From: SpSt-333 sp964371615 | GTDB lineage: Bacteria > Bacteroidota > Ignavibacteria > UBA10030 > UBA8401 | Length of the DNA stretch: 64,000 nucleotides | NCBI GenBank assembly: GCA_964371615.1 | Contig: CAYJMS010000002.1 | Span: forward strand, 744,001 to 808,000 | Direction of reading: 5' to 3' | Part shown: positions 50,674 through 63,981 of the stretch, in pieces | How positions within the stretch are numbered: position 1 is the first letter of the stretch | How the letters are laid out: each line of letters begins with the position of its first letter | Notes under the pieces: generated by a model | Database searches by the model: none | Told to the model about the DNA's origin: nothing | What the model saw: the letters and a program-made list of their open reading frames with translations, nothing else | Translations under genes and position numbers: made by a program

Positions 50674-52764
50674 CTACGACTTCCCTTTTACTTTTTCGAT
50701 GATCTGCTCGGAAATCGATCTCGGTGTTTCGTCGTAATGATCGAACTGCATTGTATACAACGCGCGCCCCTGAGTCATGGAACGCAGCTGTGTCGCATAA
50801 CCGAACATCTCGGACAATGGCACCATCGCACGGATGACCTGTGCGTCTTTTCTCGGATTAATTCCTTCGATCTTTCCGCGGCGGGAGTTGAGATCTCCCA
50901 TGACATCGCCGAGATAATCTTCCGGTGAAACGACTTCCACCGACATAATCGGCTCGAGAATGACCGGATCGGCTTTCCGAGCAGCTTCCTGGAAAGCGAT
51001 AGAACCGGCAATCTTGAACGCCATTTCCGATGAGTCCACATCGTGATACGAACCGTCGATCAAACGCACTTTAATGTCTTCCACGGGATATCCCGCCAGG
51101 ATACCGTTGCGCATCGCTTCTTTGATACCTTCGGAGACCGGTTTGATATATTCACGGGGTATGACGCCGCCGACAATCGCGTCTTCGAATTCATATCCCT
51201 TCCCTTTTTCATTCGGTTCCATTTCAATCCAGACATGGCCGTATTGACCTTTACCGCCGGATTGACGGACGAATTTACCTTCAACGGTAACTTTCTTGCG
51301 GACCGTTTCCTTGTACGCCACCTGCGGCTTACCGACGTTTGCTTCCACTTTAAATTCGCGTTTCATCCGATCGACAAGAATCTCGAGATGCAACTCACCC
51401 ATACCGCCGATGATCGTCTGGCCGGTTTCGTGATTCGTGGTAACTTTAAATGTCGGATCTTCTTCGGACAACTTGGAAAGCGCTTCGCCCAATTTTTCCT
51501 GGTCAGCTTTCGATTTCGGTTCGATCGCCTGATGGATCACCGGTTCCGGGAAGATCATCTTTTCGAGGATGATCGGATCGTCTTCTCCGCACAGCGTATC
51601 GCCCGTTCGCGTGTTCTTGAAACCGATCGCCGCAAGAATGTCGCCGGAGTATCCTTCGTCGACATCTTCACGATGGTTGGCATGCATACGAAGCACACGG
51701 CCGATACGTTCTTTTTTATCGCTGACGGAATTATAGAGATAGGATCCCGCTTTTACGGTGCCGCTGTACACACGGAAGAATGTCAACCGTCCGACGTACG
51801 GATCGGTCATAATCTTGAATGCCAGTGCGGTAAATTTTTCGGAGTCGGATACCTTTCGAGTGACGGTATCCTTCATATTCGGATGATGACCGGTAATGCT
51901 GCCGTCCTGCACGTCGACCGGCGACGGAAGGAAATGGATGACAGAATCGAGCAGCATTTGTACACCTTTGTTCTTGAACGATGAACCGCACAAGACGGGC
52001 ACGATAGAGACTTTCAGACAGGCTCGCCGCAGCACAACTCTGATTTCCTGTTCGGTAATCTCTTTCCCTTCAAGGTACTTTTCAAGCAGCGAATCATCCT
52101 CGTCGGAGACCGCTTCCAGCATCTTCGTGCGATATTCGGTTGCTTGCGCCTGGAGATCGTGCGGAATGTCAATCTCATCCCACGTCATCCCGTTGGTATG
52201 ATCGTGGAAAATATGCGCTTTCATTTTCACGAGGTCAATAATGCCTTTAAAGAGATCCCCTTGTCCGACCGGAAGCTGAATGGGAACCGCATTGGCGCCT
52301 AGGCGCTCTTTCATCATTTGAACGGCACCGAGAAAATCGGCACCGATACGATCCATTTTGTTCACAAAAGCAATACGGGGAACGCCGTATTTATCCGCCT
52401 GACGCCATACTGTTTCGGATTGCGGTTCCACGCCGCCGACCGAACAAAACAACGCAACAGCGCCGTCCAGCACGCGCAATGAACGCTCTACTTCGATGGT
52501 AAAATCAACGTGGCCGGGAGTATCGATAATATTGACGCGATGTTCGTTCCAGAAACATGTCGTTGCGGCGGAGGTGATCGTGATACCGCGTTCTTTTTCC
52601 TGCTCCATCCAATCCATGGTTGCGCCGCCGTCATGCACTTCTCCCATGCGATGCAACACACCGGTATAGAATAGAATACGCTCAGTCGTTGTGGTCTTAC
52701 CCGCATCGATATGAGCCATAATTCCGATATTACGTGTACGTTCTAAAGGATATTTTCGAGGCAT
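50674..52764 (-). CDS. fusA: Translation elongation factor G
   Basis: 696 residues from MPRKYPLERTRNIGIMAHIDAGKTTTTERIL in layout (AGGAA six bases upstream; an earlier TTG adds only RSGNS). G domain with DTPGHVDFTIEVERSLRVLDG and FVNKMDRIGADF; domains II-V follow, including GMGELHLEILVDRMKREF. Catalyses translocation. Confidence 0.98.
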   Translation of the reverse strand: MPRKYPLERTRNIGIMAHIDAGKTTTTERILFYTGVLHRMGEVHDGGATMDWMEQEKERGITITSAATTCFWNEHRVNIIDTPGHVDFTIEVERSLRVLDGAVALFCSVGGVEPQSETVWRQADKYGVPRIAFVNKMDRIGADFLGAVQMMKERLGANAVPIQLPVGQGDLFKGIIDLVKMKAHIFHDHTNGMTWDEIDIPHDLQAQATEYRTKMLEAVSDEDDSLLEKYLEGKEITEQEIRVVLRRACLKVSIVPVLCGSSFKNKGVQMLLDSVIHFLPSPVDVQDGSITGHHPNMKDTVTRKVSDSEKFTALAFKIMTDPYVGRLTFFRVYSGTVKAGSYLYNSVSDKKERIGRVLRMHANHREDVDEGYSGDILAAIGFKNTRTGDTLCGEDDPIILEKMIFPEPVIHQAIEPKSKADQEKLGEALSKLSEEDPTFKVTTNHETGQTIIGGMGELHLEILVDRMKREFKVEANVGKPQVAYKETVRKKVTVEGKFVRQSGGKGQYGHVWIEMEPNEKGKGYEFEDAIVGGVIPREYIKPVSEGIKEAMRNGILAGYPVEDIKVRLIDGSYHDVDSSEMAFKIAGSIAFQEAARKADPVILEPIMSVEVVSPEDYLGDVMGDLNSRRGKIEGINPRKDAQVIRAMVPLSEMFGYATQLRSMTQGRALYTMQFDHYDETPRSISEQIIEKVKGKS

Positions 52765-52850
52765 ACTATTTCCTGATCTCAAAAGAGCCGGACTACGGAC
52801 CGCCCGTGAGAATAATTGCTAATTGTATATGTACGAATGGATAAGTACGA

Positions 52851-53321
52851 TTACCACTTAAAGTGAGCAAAAGCCTTGTTCGCTTCTGCCATGCGATGGG
52901 TGTCTTCTTTCTTTTTCACCGCATTTCCTTCGCCGTTTGCTGCGGCAACAATTTCTGCAGCCAGCTTTAACGACATGGACTTATCCGAACGTTCTTGTGC
53001 GTAGTTGATCAGCCAACGAATTGCGAGAGCGGTTCGCCGTTCGGGACGAACTTCTGTAGGAACCTGATAGGTTGCTCCGCCAACTCTCCGAGCGCGAATT
53101 TCGATCATCGGAGAGACATTATTTAAAGCTTTCTTAAAGACTTCCAGAGGGTTTTGAGTTTTAACGCGTTCGCCCACCATCTCCAATGCATCGTACAGTA
53201 TAGACTGGGCACGATGCTTTTTTCCGTCCTTCATGATATTATTCACGAATCGGTTGACTAAAAGGTCTCCGAACTTAGGGTCGGGTGAAGTTATGCGTTT
53301 TGCTGCGTGTTTTTTTCTCAT
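52851..53321 (-). CDS. rpsG: 30S ribosomal protein S7
   Basis: 156 residues: MRKKHAAKR, DPKFGDLLVNRFVNNIMKDGKKHRAQSILYDAL in layout, RRVGGATYQVPTEVRPERR. Starts folding of the 16S 3' domain and is the usual str operon repressor. Confidence 0.97.
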   Translation of the reverse strand: MRKKHAAKRITSPDPKFGDLLVNRFVNNIMKDGKKHRAQSILYDALEMVGERVKTQNPLEVFKKALNNVSPMIEIRARRVGGATYQVPTEVRPERRTALAIRWLINYAQERSDKSMSLKLAAEIVAAANGEGNAVKKKEDTHRMAEANKAFAHFKW

Positions 53322-53341
53322 GTCTTAAAGTCAAACCCTGA

Positions 53342-53713
53342 TTATTTAGGCTTTTTTGCTCCGTATTTTGAACGGCCTTGTTTACGGTCCTGAACACCCT
53401 GAGTGTCCAGAGTTCCGCGGACAATGTGATAACGCACGCCGGGAAGATCTTTCACACGGCCGCCCCTGATCAGAACGATCGAGTGCTCCTGCAAATTGTG
53501 TCCTTCGCCGGGAATATAGGCTGTTACTTCAATTTGATTGGTCAACCGGACACGGGCTACTTTTCGGAGCGCAGAATTCGGTTTTTTCGGTGTTGTGGTA
53601 TATACACGGGTACATACCCCTCTCTTCTGAGGATTTCCTTCAAGTGCCGGTGATTTACTCTTTACGGATAAATCTTCACGGCCAAGTCTGACCAATTGAT
53701 TAATCGTAGGCAA
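53342..53713 (-). CDS. rpsL: 30S ribosomal protein S12
   Basis: 123 residues from TTG 53713 (GGAG seven bases upstream): PTINQLVRLGRE, KRGVCTRVYTTTPKKPNSALRKVARVRLTN in layout, and GRVKDLPGVRYHIVRGTLDTQGVQDRKQGRSKYG. The Lys of KKPNSALRK is intact, the streptomycin-sensitive form. First gene of the str segment, behind a near-consensus promoter. Confidence 0.97.
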   Translation of the reverse strand: MPTINQLVRLGREDLSVKSKSPALEGNPQKRGVCTRVYTTTPKKPNSALRKVARVRLTNQIEVTAYIPGEGHNLQEHSIVLIRGGRVKDLPGVRYHIVRGTLDTQGVQDRKQGRSKYGAKKPK

Positions 53714-53755
53714 CCGCGTTCTCCAGTCTATTCAAATTTAATTTTTAAGCCTTGT

Positions 53756-53784
53756 AATATAAGGAAAAAATATTTTTTTGTCAA
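53756..53784 (-). promoter_or_regulatory. Near-consensus promoter of the str/S10/spc/alpha block
   Basis: Reading the minus strand: TTGACA (53784-53779), 17 bp of A/T-rich spacer, TATATT (53761-53756), then rpsL 43 bases on. The -35 is perfect and the -10 matches 5 of 6. It is the only intergenic space of about 100 bp in this part of the block. Confidence 0.8.
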
Positions 53785-53818
53785 CTCCGGTACGCAATTA
53801 TTATTCTTTTTTAACGCA

Positions 53819-58126
<4,308 letters not shown>

Positions 58127-58177
58127 CGTATAATCTCCATTTCTCTCGTTAATGAATGAATGGCGGCAACGCCACTC

Positions 58178-61100
58178 TTATTCAATTTTCACTTCCAACC
58201 CGAGTCCCTGCAGCTCGCGGACGAGCACATTGAACGATTCGGGTACGTTCGATTCCGGCAGATTCTCTCCTTTGACGATCGCTTCGTAGACTTTCGCTCT
58301 GCCCATCACATCGTCCGATTTGACGGTGAGGATTTCTTGCAGAACGTGGGAAGCGCCGTACGCCTGGAGCGCCCACACTTCCATCTCACCGAACCGCTGA
58401 CCGCCGAACTGCGCTTTGCCGCCGAGCGGCTGCTGCGTAATCAGCGAATACGGTCCGATTGAACGGGCATGAATCTTATCGTCCACAAGGTGGGACAGCT
58501 TCAACATATAGATCTGTCCGACAGTGACTTCCTGATCGAAGCGCTCTCCGGTCCGTCCGTCGAGCAATACGCTCTTCGAATCCAGATTGAGGTTCGCCTT
58601 TTTCATCTCTTCCTGCACATCTTCCCAGCTTGCGCCGTCGAATATCGGTGTGGCATATTTCAATCCGAGTAACTTACCGGCCCATCCTAACGCGGTTTCG
58701 AAGAGCTGACCGATGTTCATACGGGAAGGAACGCCGAGCGGATTGAGAATGATGTCGACCGGTCGTCCGTCCGGCATAAACGGCATATCCTCGGCGGAAA
58801 CGACGGCTGCAACGACGCCCTTGTTTCCGTGACGTCCTGCCATCTTATCGCCGACCGATAATTTCCGTTTCTTGGCAACATACACCTTTGCCAGCTGAAC
58901 GATTCCCGGCGGCAATTCGTCGCCGATGGTGATTTTATTTTTTTCGTGCTTGTATGCTTCTTCGATATGATTGACTGTATCGAAGTAATTTTCAAAGATC
59001 TTGACGATCAGATTGTTCTTACGCTTGTCGTCGACCCAATCGTTCTTATAATCGAGCACGGTAAGATTGCCGTGTCCGGTGAACGTTTCCGGTTTGAAGA
59101 CCATGGAGCTGCGGAAGACCATACCGCCGTCGTTGTCGCGTACACCGACGGATTTTTCGCCGTCGAGCAGCAGGCCGAGTTTCCGCGCCAGTTTTTCATA
59201 GTGCGATTCAACATTCTGCTTATGCATCTTGTCGAGAAGATCGAGGCGCTTTTTATCCTCTTTCTTCGTATCCGCGTCTTTTTTCTTCCGGCTAAACAGC
59301 TTGGTCGAAATCACGATACCCTTCATACCCGGCGGCGCTTTCAACGAAGCATCTTTCACATCGCCGGCCTTGTCGCCGAAGATCGCTTTCAAGAGTTTCT
59401 CTTCCGGTGTCGGATCGGTTTCCCCTTTCGGCGTGATCTTGCCGATCAGGATATCCCCTTCCTTCACTTCTGCACCGATACGGATGATGCCATTCTCGTC
59501 GAGATCTTTCGTTGCTTCTTCACTGACATTCGGGATTTCACGGGTCAGTTCTTCTTCACCCCGTTTGGTGTCGCGCACCTGCAGTTCGAACTCTTCGATG
59601 TGAATGGAGGTGAACACATCCTCCGCAACGATCCGCTCGTTCATAATAATGGCGTCTTCAAAATTGTATCCGCGCCACGGCATGAAGGCGACCAACAGGT
59701 TGCGTCCGAGGGCGAGTTCGCCGTGATCGGTGGCGCATCCGTCCGCCAGCACATCTCCTTTTTTGAAGCGCTGACCGGGAACCACGATCGGTTTCTGGTT
59801 CACCGCAGTATCCTGGTTGGTGCGGAAGAACTTGATCAATTTATATTCCACGCGGCGTTTGTCTTCGAAGCTGATCAGCTGCTCGACATTATCCTCGTCG
59901 ATGTCATAGAGCACGATAATTTTATCGCCGGAAACATTCTCCACGACACCGCTGCGCTCCGCAATCACGCACGTACGCGAGTCACGGGCAATTTTGTATT
60001 CCAATCCGGTGCCGACGATCGGCGCTTCGGGACGCAGCAACGGTACTGCCTGGCGTTGCATGTTCGATCCCATCAACGCACGGTTTGCGTCATCGTGTTC
60101 GAGGAACGGGATGAGTGCCGCAGCAGCGCTCACAATTTGCGTCGGGGCGACGTCCATATACTGGATTTCATCCGGATGATTGACAACGAAGTCGCCGGCT
60201 TTCCGTGCCTGCACGCGATCGTTCTCGAACCGTCCTTTTTCATCGATCGGCGCATTTGCCTGGGCGATGATAAATTCGTCCTCTTTTTCCGCATTGAGGA
60301 ATTCGATGTCCTCCGTTACTTTCCCTTTTTTCACCACGCGGTACGGTGTTTCTAAAAATCCGTATTCATTCACACGGGCGTGCATGGACAGGGACGATAT
60401 CAGACCGATGTTCGGGCCTTCCGGAGTTTCGATGGGACACAGACGGCCGTAGTGCGTGTAATGCACGTCGCGGACTTCGAAGCCGGCGCGTTCTCGCGTC
60501 AATCCGCCCGGTCCAAGCGCCGACATACGGCGTTTGTTCGTGAGCTCGGCCAACGGATTCGTCTGATCCATGTACTGGGACAACTGATTGGTGCCGAAGA
60601 ACGTATTGATGACGCTCGAGATCGTTCTCGCGTTGACAAGGTCCGCCGGAGCAACGGAATCCTGATCGCGGATATTCAACCGCTCGCGGATCGTCCGGGT
60701 CATGCGTGCAAGGCCGATGTTGAACTGTGCCGAGATCTGCTCGCCGACTGTACGGATACGGCGGTTGCCAAGATGATCGATGTCGTCCACCTGGGCTTTT
60801 CCCTGCTGCAATTCCAGCACGTACTTGATAATGGCGATGATGTCTTCTTTGGTCAGCGTGGTGACCGACTCATCGATTTCCAGCTTCAATTTGGAGTTCA
60901 ACCGGTGACGTCCGACATCGCCGAGATCGTAGCGTTTGGGATTGAAGAAGAGCTTGTCGATTAAATTCTTTGCCGTATCGAGATCCGGAGCATCGCCCGA
61001 ACGGAGCTGACGGTAGATGGTCTCGAGTGCGTCCTCTTCGCTATGTACGACATCTTTCAGAATGGTGTTGGCGATGACCGAGCGGGTTCCCGCTTCTTCC

Positions 61101-61966
61101 GACTTCAACAGGCGAAGTTTTTTGATCTCCGCTTTCTTTATTTTCTTGATGATCTCTTCGCTCAACTGGGTATCTTTGTTGATGAAGATTTCGCCGGTCT
61201 TCCGGTCAACGACATCGCCGCAAATAATGCGCCCCATGTAGTCTTTCAAATCGACATCGGCAACTTTCACCTCGTCTACCAGTCCGAACAGTTCCAGGAT
61301 TTCGTCGTCGGACGAGTATCCGAGAGCACGCAGCAGCGTGGTGACCGGGAATTTCTTTTTGCGGTCGATATATGCGTACATGACATTGTTGATGTCCGTC
61401 GCAAACTCGACCCAGGATCCGCGGAACGGAATAATGCGCGCGGAATAGATGGGTGTTCCGTTCGGATGCGTCGACTCGCTGAAGAAGACACCGGGTGAAC
61501 GGTGCAACTGACTGACGATCACCCGTTCGGCGCCGTTGATGATGAACGTGCCGCGGTCGGTCATATACGGGAGGTTTCCGAGATAGACCACTTCTTCTAT
61601 CGTATCGGTATATCCTTCACCGTTCTCCGCTTTGGACGAGAGACGCAGTTTCGCTTTCAACGGAACGGCAAACGTCAATCCCCGTTCCTGACATTCGCGA
61701 ACGGTATATTTCGGCTTCTCGACATAGTATTCCACGAATTCCAGCAGGTAATTTTCGCGGGTATCGGTGATCGGGAAATTTTGCAGGAATACTTGCTGCA
61801 GACCCTTGTTTTTTCGTTTGACGGGACTGATCTTTTCCTGCAAGAAATGTTCAAAGGATTCGATCTGGATGTTGAGCAGATCGGGATACTCCACCACTTC
61901 GTTGATGGCTGCAAAACTGTATCGGCCGGTTTTTGAATCGAGATGTAATCGGGATTGGCTCTTCAA
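58178..61966 (-). CDS. rpoB: DNA-directed RNA polymerase subunit beta
   Basis: 1262 residues if started at TTG 61966, which has AAGGAG eight bases upstream; the ATG at 62029 lacks a site and adds 21 residues. Conserved blocks: the rifampicin region GTNQLSQYMDQTNPLAELTNKRRMSALGPGGLTRERAGFEVRDVHYTHYGR in layout (Asp, His-equivalent Asn and Ser positions look like those of many FCB species), GYNFEDAIIMNERIV, and KMAGRHGNKGVVA. Rifampicin behaviour was not deduced. Confidence 0.97.
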   Translation of the reverse strand: MKSQSRLHLDSKTGRYSFAAINEVVEYPDLLNIQIESFEHFLQEKISPVKRKNKGLQQVFLQNFPITDTRENYLLEFVEYYVEKPKYTVRECQERGLTFAVPLKAKLRLSSKAENGEGYTDTIEEVVYLGNLPYMTDRGTFIINGAERVIVSQLHRSPGVFFSESTHPNGTPIYSARIIPFRGSWVEFATDINNVMYAYIDRKKKFPVTTLLRALGYSSDDEILELFGLVDEVKVADVDLKDYMGRIICGDVVDRKTGEIFINKDTQLSEEIIKKIKKAEIKKLRLLKSEEAGTRSVIANTILKDVVHSEEDALETIYRQLRSGDAPDLDTAKNLIDKLFFNPKRYDLGDVGRHRLNSKLKLEIDESVTTLTKEDIIAIIKYVLELQQGKAQVDDIDHLGNRRIRTVGEQISAQFNIGLARMTRTIRERLNIRDQDSVAPADLVNARTISSVINTFFGTNQLSQYMDQTNPLAELTNKRRMSALGPGGLTRERAGFEVRDVHYTHYGRLCPIETPEGPNIGLISSLSMHARVNEYGFLETPYRVVKKGKVTEDIEFLNAEKEDEFIIAQANAPIDEKGRFENDRVQARKAGDFVVNHPDEIQYMDVAPTQIVSAAAALIPFLEHDDANRALMGSNMQRQAVPLLRPEAPIVGTGLEYKIARDSRTCVIAERSGVVENVSGDKIIVLYDIDEDNVEQLISFEDKRRVEYKLIKFFRTNQDTAVNQKPIVVPGQRFKKGDVLADGCATDHGELALGRNLLVAFMPWRGYNFEDAIIMNERIVAEDVFTSIHIEEFELQVRDTKRGEEELTREIPNVSEEATKDLDENGIIRIGAEVKEGDILIGKITPKGETDPTPEEKLLKAIFGDKAGDVKDASLKAPPGMKGIVISTKLFSRKKKDADTKKEDKKRLDLLDKMHKQNVESHYEKLARKLGLLLDGEKSVGVRDNDGGMVFRSSMVFKPETFTGHGNLTVLDYKNDWVDDKRKNNLIVKIFENYFDTVNHIEEAYKHEKNKITIGDELPPGIVQLAKVYVAKKRKLSVGDKMAGRHGNKGVVAAVVSAEDMPFMPDGRPVDIILNPLGVPSRMNIGQLFETALGWAGKLLGLKYATPIFDGASWEDVQEEMKKANLNLDSKSVLLDGRTGERFDQEVTVGQIYMLKLSHLVDDKIHARSIGPYSLITQQPLGGKAQFGGQRFGEMEVWALQAYGASHVLQEILTVKSDDVMGRAKVYEAIVKGENLPESNVPESFNVLVRELQGLGLEVKIE

Positions 61967-62090
61967 GTCAATCACTCCTTCAGATCGTAACGATCCGGTT
62001 AGTTGGTGTATGAAAAATGATGCGTTCAACGCGGAGCGATGAAACGCGAAAAAAACTCAAGAATATTCCGTTACCGAACAAAGAATACAC

Positions 62091-62133
62091 AAGCCGATAC
62101 TCCTCTTTTCCGAAGAACAGAGGGTATCGGCTT
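62091..62133 (-). promoter_or_regulatory. Long hairpin between rplL and rpoB
   Basis: AAGCCGATAC-T-CCTCT pairs with AGAGG-GTATCGGCTT, 15 base pairs with one bulge. It lies in the 238-bp space between rplL and rpoB, the place where other bacteria have an attenuator or RNase III cut that lowers rpoBC expression. A T-rich stretch (GTGTATTCTTTGTTCGG) follows on the minus strand, too interrupted for a strong terminator. Nothing else was seen in the space. Confidence 0.55.
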
Positions 62134-62204
62134 GACAATCGATCGCTATGTGAGGATCATTGAATTTTGAAACATGGAAGATTCTGGAAAAAGTTCTCGA
62201 AAAA

Positions 62205-62582
62205 TTATTTCAGGGTAACTTTTGCGCCTGCTTCTTCGAGTTTCTTTTTCAAGGCTTCTGCGTCCGCTTTGCTGACGCCTTCCTTCACCGGCTTCGGTGC
62301 GCCGTCAACGAGATCTTTCGCTTCTTTCAGTCCGAGACCTGTTGCTTCACGGACAACTTTGATCACATTGATTTTCTGCGCACCGCCTTCGGTCAATTCA
62401 ACGGTGAATTCGGTTTGTTCAGCGGCCGCCGGAGCGCCTGCTGCCGGAGCACCTGCTGCCGCCATCATGACGGGCGCTGCTGCGGTGACACCGAATTTTT
62501 CTTCGAGAGCTTTCTTGAGTTCCACTGCTTCAAGAAGGGTGAGTTTTTCGATTTTTTCGACGAGTTCTGCTACTGCTGACAT
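62205..62582 (-). CDS. rplL: 50S ribosomal protein L7/L12
   Basis: 125 residues: N-terminal dimerisation helices (VAELVEKIEKLTLLEAVELKKALEEKFGV in layout), an Ala/Pro/Gly hinge, and the C-terminal domain KINVIKVVREATGLGLKEAKDLVDGAPKPVKEG in layout. Stalk protein that recruits EF-Tu and EF-G. GGAG seven bases before the ATG. Confidence 0.98.
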   Translation of the reverse strand: MSAVAELVEKIEKLTLLEAVELKKALEEKFGVTAAAPVMMAAAGAPAAGAPAAAEQTEFTVELTEGGAQKINVIKVVREATGLGLKEAKDLVDGAPKPVKEGVSKADAEALKKKLEEAGAKVTLK

Positions 62583-62625
62583 GGTTCTTCTCCTTTTTTT
62601 CTCTTAATAAAAATTTGTACTCAGG

Positions 62626-63147
62626 TTATGCGGCTTTTTTCTTTTCAATCGCATCGAGAACGCCGACAACATCGCGCATAACGGCATTGATCGTACCGAC
62701 CACACCGGATAATGGCGCATTGAGGCTTCCGAGAATTGATGAGACAATCTCTCCCCGTGTCGGCAGCGATGCCAGTTCCTTTAATTTGGAACCGTCATAT
62801 ACCGTTTTTTCTATCACACAGGCTTTGACGCCGAATTTCTCGTTTTTCTCTTTGAACTTTTGAATGATTTTAGCCGGCGCAGCGGGATCATTATACGCAA
62901 ATGCAATACCGGTCGGTCCCACGAGCTTGTCCAGCACCGTGTCGTACCCGGAAACGTTTTTCAACGCTATCTTTGCCAGCGTATTCTTTACCACTACATA
63001 TTCTATACCGGATTTTCGGAATTCCCTGCGAAGCTCTGTAATCTGCTCCACATTGATCCCTGCAAAATCAGTAAAGAACATTCCCTGCGCTTTTGCAACA
63101 AGTTCCTGTATCTCAGCGACTGCTTGTTCTTTCTCTGATTTATTCAT
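62626..63147 (-). CDS. rplJ: 50S ribosomal protein L10
   Basis: 173 residues: MNKSEKEQAVAEIQELVAKAQGMFFTDFAGINVEQITELRREFRKSGIEYVVVKNTLAKIAL in layout, then the C-terminal helix that holds the L12 dimers (INAVMRDVVGVLDAIEKKKA). Base of the stalk. Its 96-bp leader holds a hairpin that may be the L10 regulatory site. Confidence 0.97.
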   Translation of the reverse strand: MNKSEKEQAVAEIQELVAKAQGMFFTDFAGINVEQITELRREFRKSGIEYVVVKNTLAKIALKNVSGYDTVLDKLVGPTGIAFAYNDPAAPAKIIQKFKEKNEKFGVKACVIEKTVYDGSKLKELASLPTRGEIVSSILGSLNAPLSGVVGTINAVMRDVVGVLDAIEKKKAA

Positions 63148-63165
63148 AGTGTTCTGTTGTTGTTC

Positions 63166-63208
63166 GCATACAATGAGAAGCCCTCGTTATTTCAGAGGCA
63201 TCGCATGC
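63166..63208 (-). promoter_or_regulatory. Candidate L10 leader (rplJ autoregulation)
   Basis: In the rplJ leader GCATGCGATG pairs over 10 bases (with G-U pairs) with CATTGTATGC; inside, CCTC pairs with GAGG and the 3' side has an asymmetric GCTTCT bulge. L10(L12)4 represses its own mRNA through a bent hairpin at this place in many bacteria. The kink-turn was not verified. Confidence 0.45.
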
Positions 63209-63243
63209 AATCGGTTGATGAGTGTGAGTGCGTAAATTCTTTG

Positions 63244-63936
63244 TTACGATCCAGCGACCGTACGGTCGATCTGGACGCTTGGCCCCATCGTCGATGAGAC
63301 AAAAATGCTTTTCACATATTGCCCCTTCGCCGTTGCGGGTTTTAATTTGATAATCATATTGAGGAACGTTTTCAGATTGTCGACCAGTTTCTCTTTATCG
63401 AAATTGACCTTTCCGATGGTGGAGTGAATGACGCCGGCCTTATCCACCCGGAACTCGATCTTTCCTGCCTTCACTTCTTTCACCGCAGTGGCGACATCCA
63501 TTGTCACCGTACCGCTTTTCGGATTCGGCATCAATCCGCGGGGTCCGAGAATTTTTCCGAGTTTGCCCAGTTCAACCATCACATCGGGGGTGGCGATAAT
63601 CACATCGACATCCGCCCAGCCAGCTTTGATCTTTTCGATATATTCTTCAAAACCGGCATGATCGGCGCCTGCAGCTTTGGCGTCGGCATCCTTCGGAGAT
63701 TTTGCGACCACAAGCACACGAACCGATTTTCCGATACCATGAGGGAGCGCCACCGTTCCGCGAATTGCCTGGTCCGCTTTTTTCGGATCGACTCCGAGCC
63801 GGATGGCGATATCACATGATTCGTTGAATTTTGCCGAGGCGTTGTCTTTGACGAGACCGACAGCTTCTTCTATAGAGTAGATCTTTTTTTGATCGATCTT
63901 TTTCAGCGTATTGTTGTACTTCTTACCGTGTTGCAT
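63244..63936 (-). CDS. rplA: 50S ribosomal protein L1
   Basis: 230 residues from MQHGKKYNNTLKKIDQKKIY; AAGGAGG lies 5 bases upstream of this ATG, so the longer frame to 63981 is not used. Motifs: GTVALPHGIGKSVRVLV in layout, FEEYIEKIKAGWADVDVIIATPDVM, LGPRGLMPNPKSGTVT (family signature). Forms the L1 stalk that releases deacyl-tRNA and is a translational repressor of its own operon. Confidence 0.97.
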   Translation of the reverse strand: MQHGKKYNNTLKKIDQKKIYSIEEAVGLVKDNASAKFNESCDIAIRLGVDPKKADQAIRGTVALPHGIGKSVRVLVVAKSPKDADAKAAGADHAGFEEYIEKIKAGWADVDVIIATPDVMVELGKLGKILGPRGLMPNPKSGTVTMDVATAVKEVKAGKIEFRVDKAGVIHSTIGKVNFDKEKLVDNLKTFLNMIIKLKPATAKGQYVKSIFVSSTMGPSVQIDRTVAGS

Positions 63937-63947
63937 TGATCCTCCTT

Positions 63948-63981
63948 GTGGTCCAGACGTCCTGCCGTGCAGAACTCCCAC
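63948..63981 (-). promoter_or_regulatory. Candidate L1-binding hairpin before rplA
   Basis: In the mRNA GTGG (63981-63978) pairs with CCAC (63951-63948); an inner stem TTCTGC/GCAGGA (ACG loop) follows, with GAG on the 5' side and CGTCTGGA on the 3' side unpaired. GTGGGAG...GACCAC resembles the L1-binding stalk of 23S rRNA (GTGGGAG...GACC). It sits between the presumed rplK end and the rplA ribosome site. Confidence 0.5.

Noticed and set aside
58946..60355. A 469-codon open frame opposite rpoB
   Set aside because: Shadow of rpoB; no recognisable motif.
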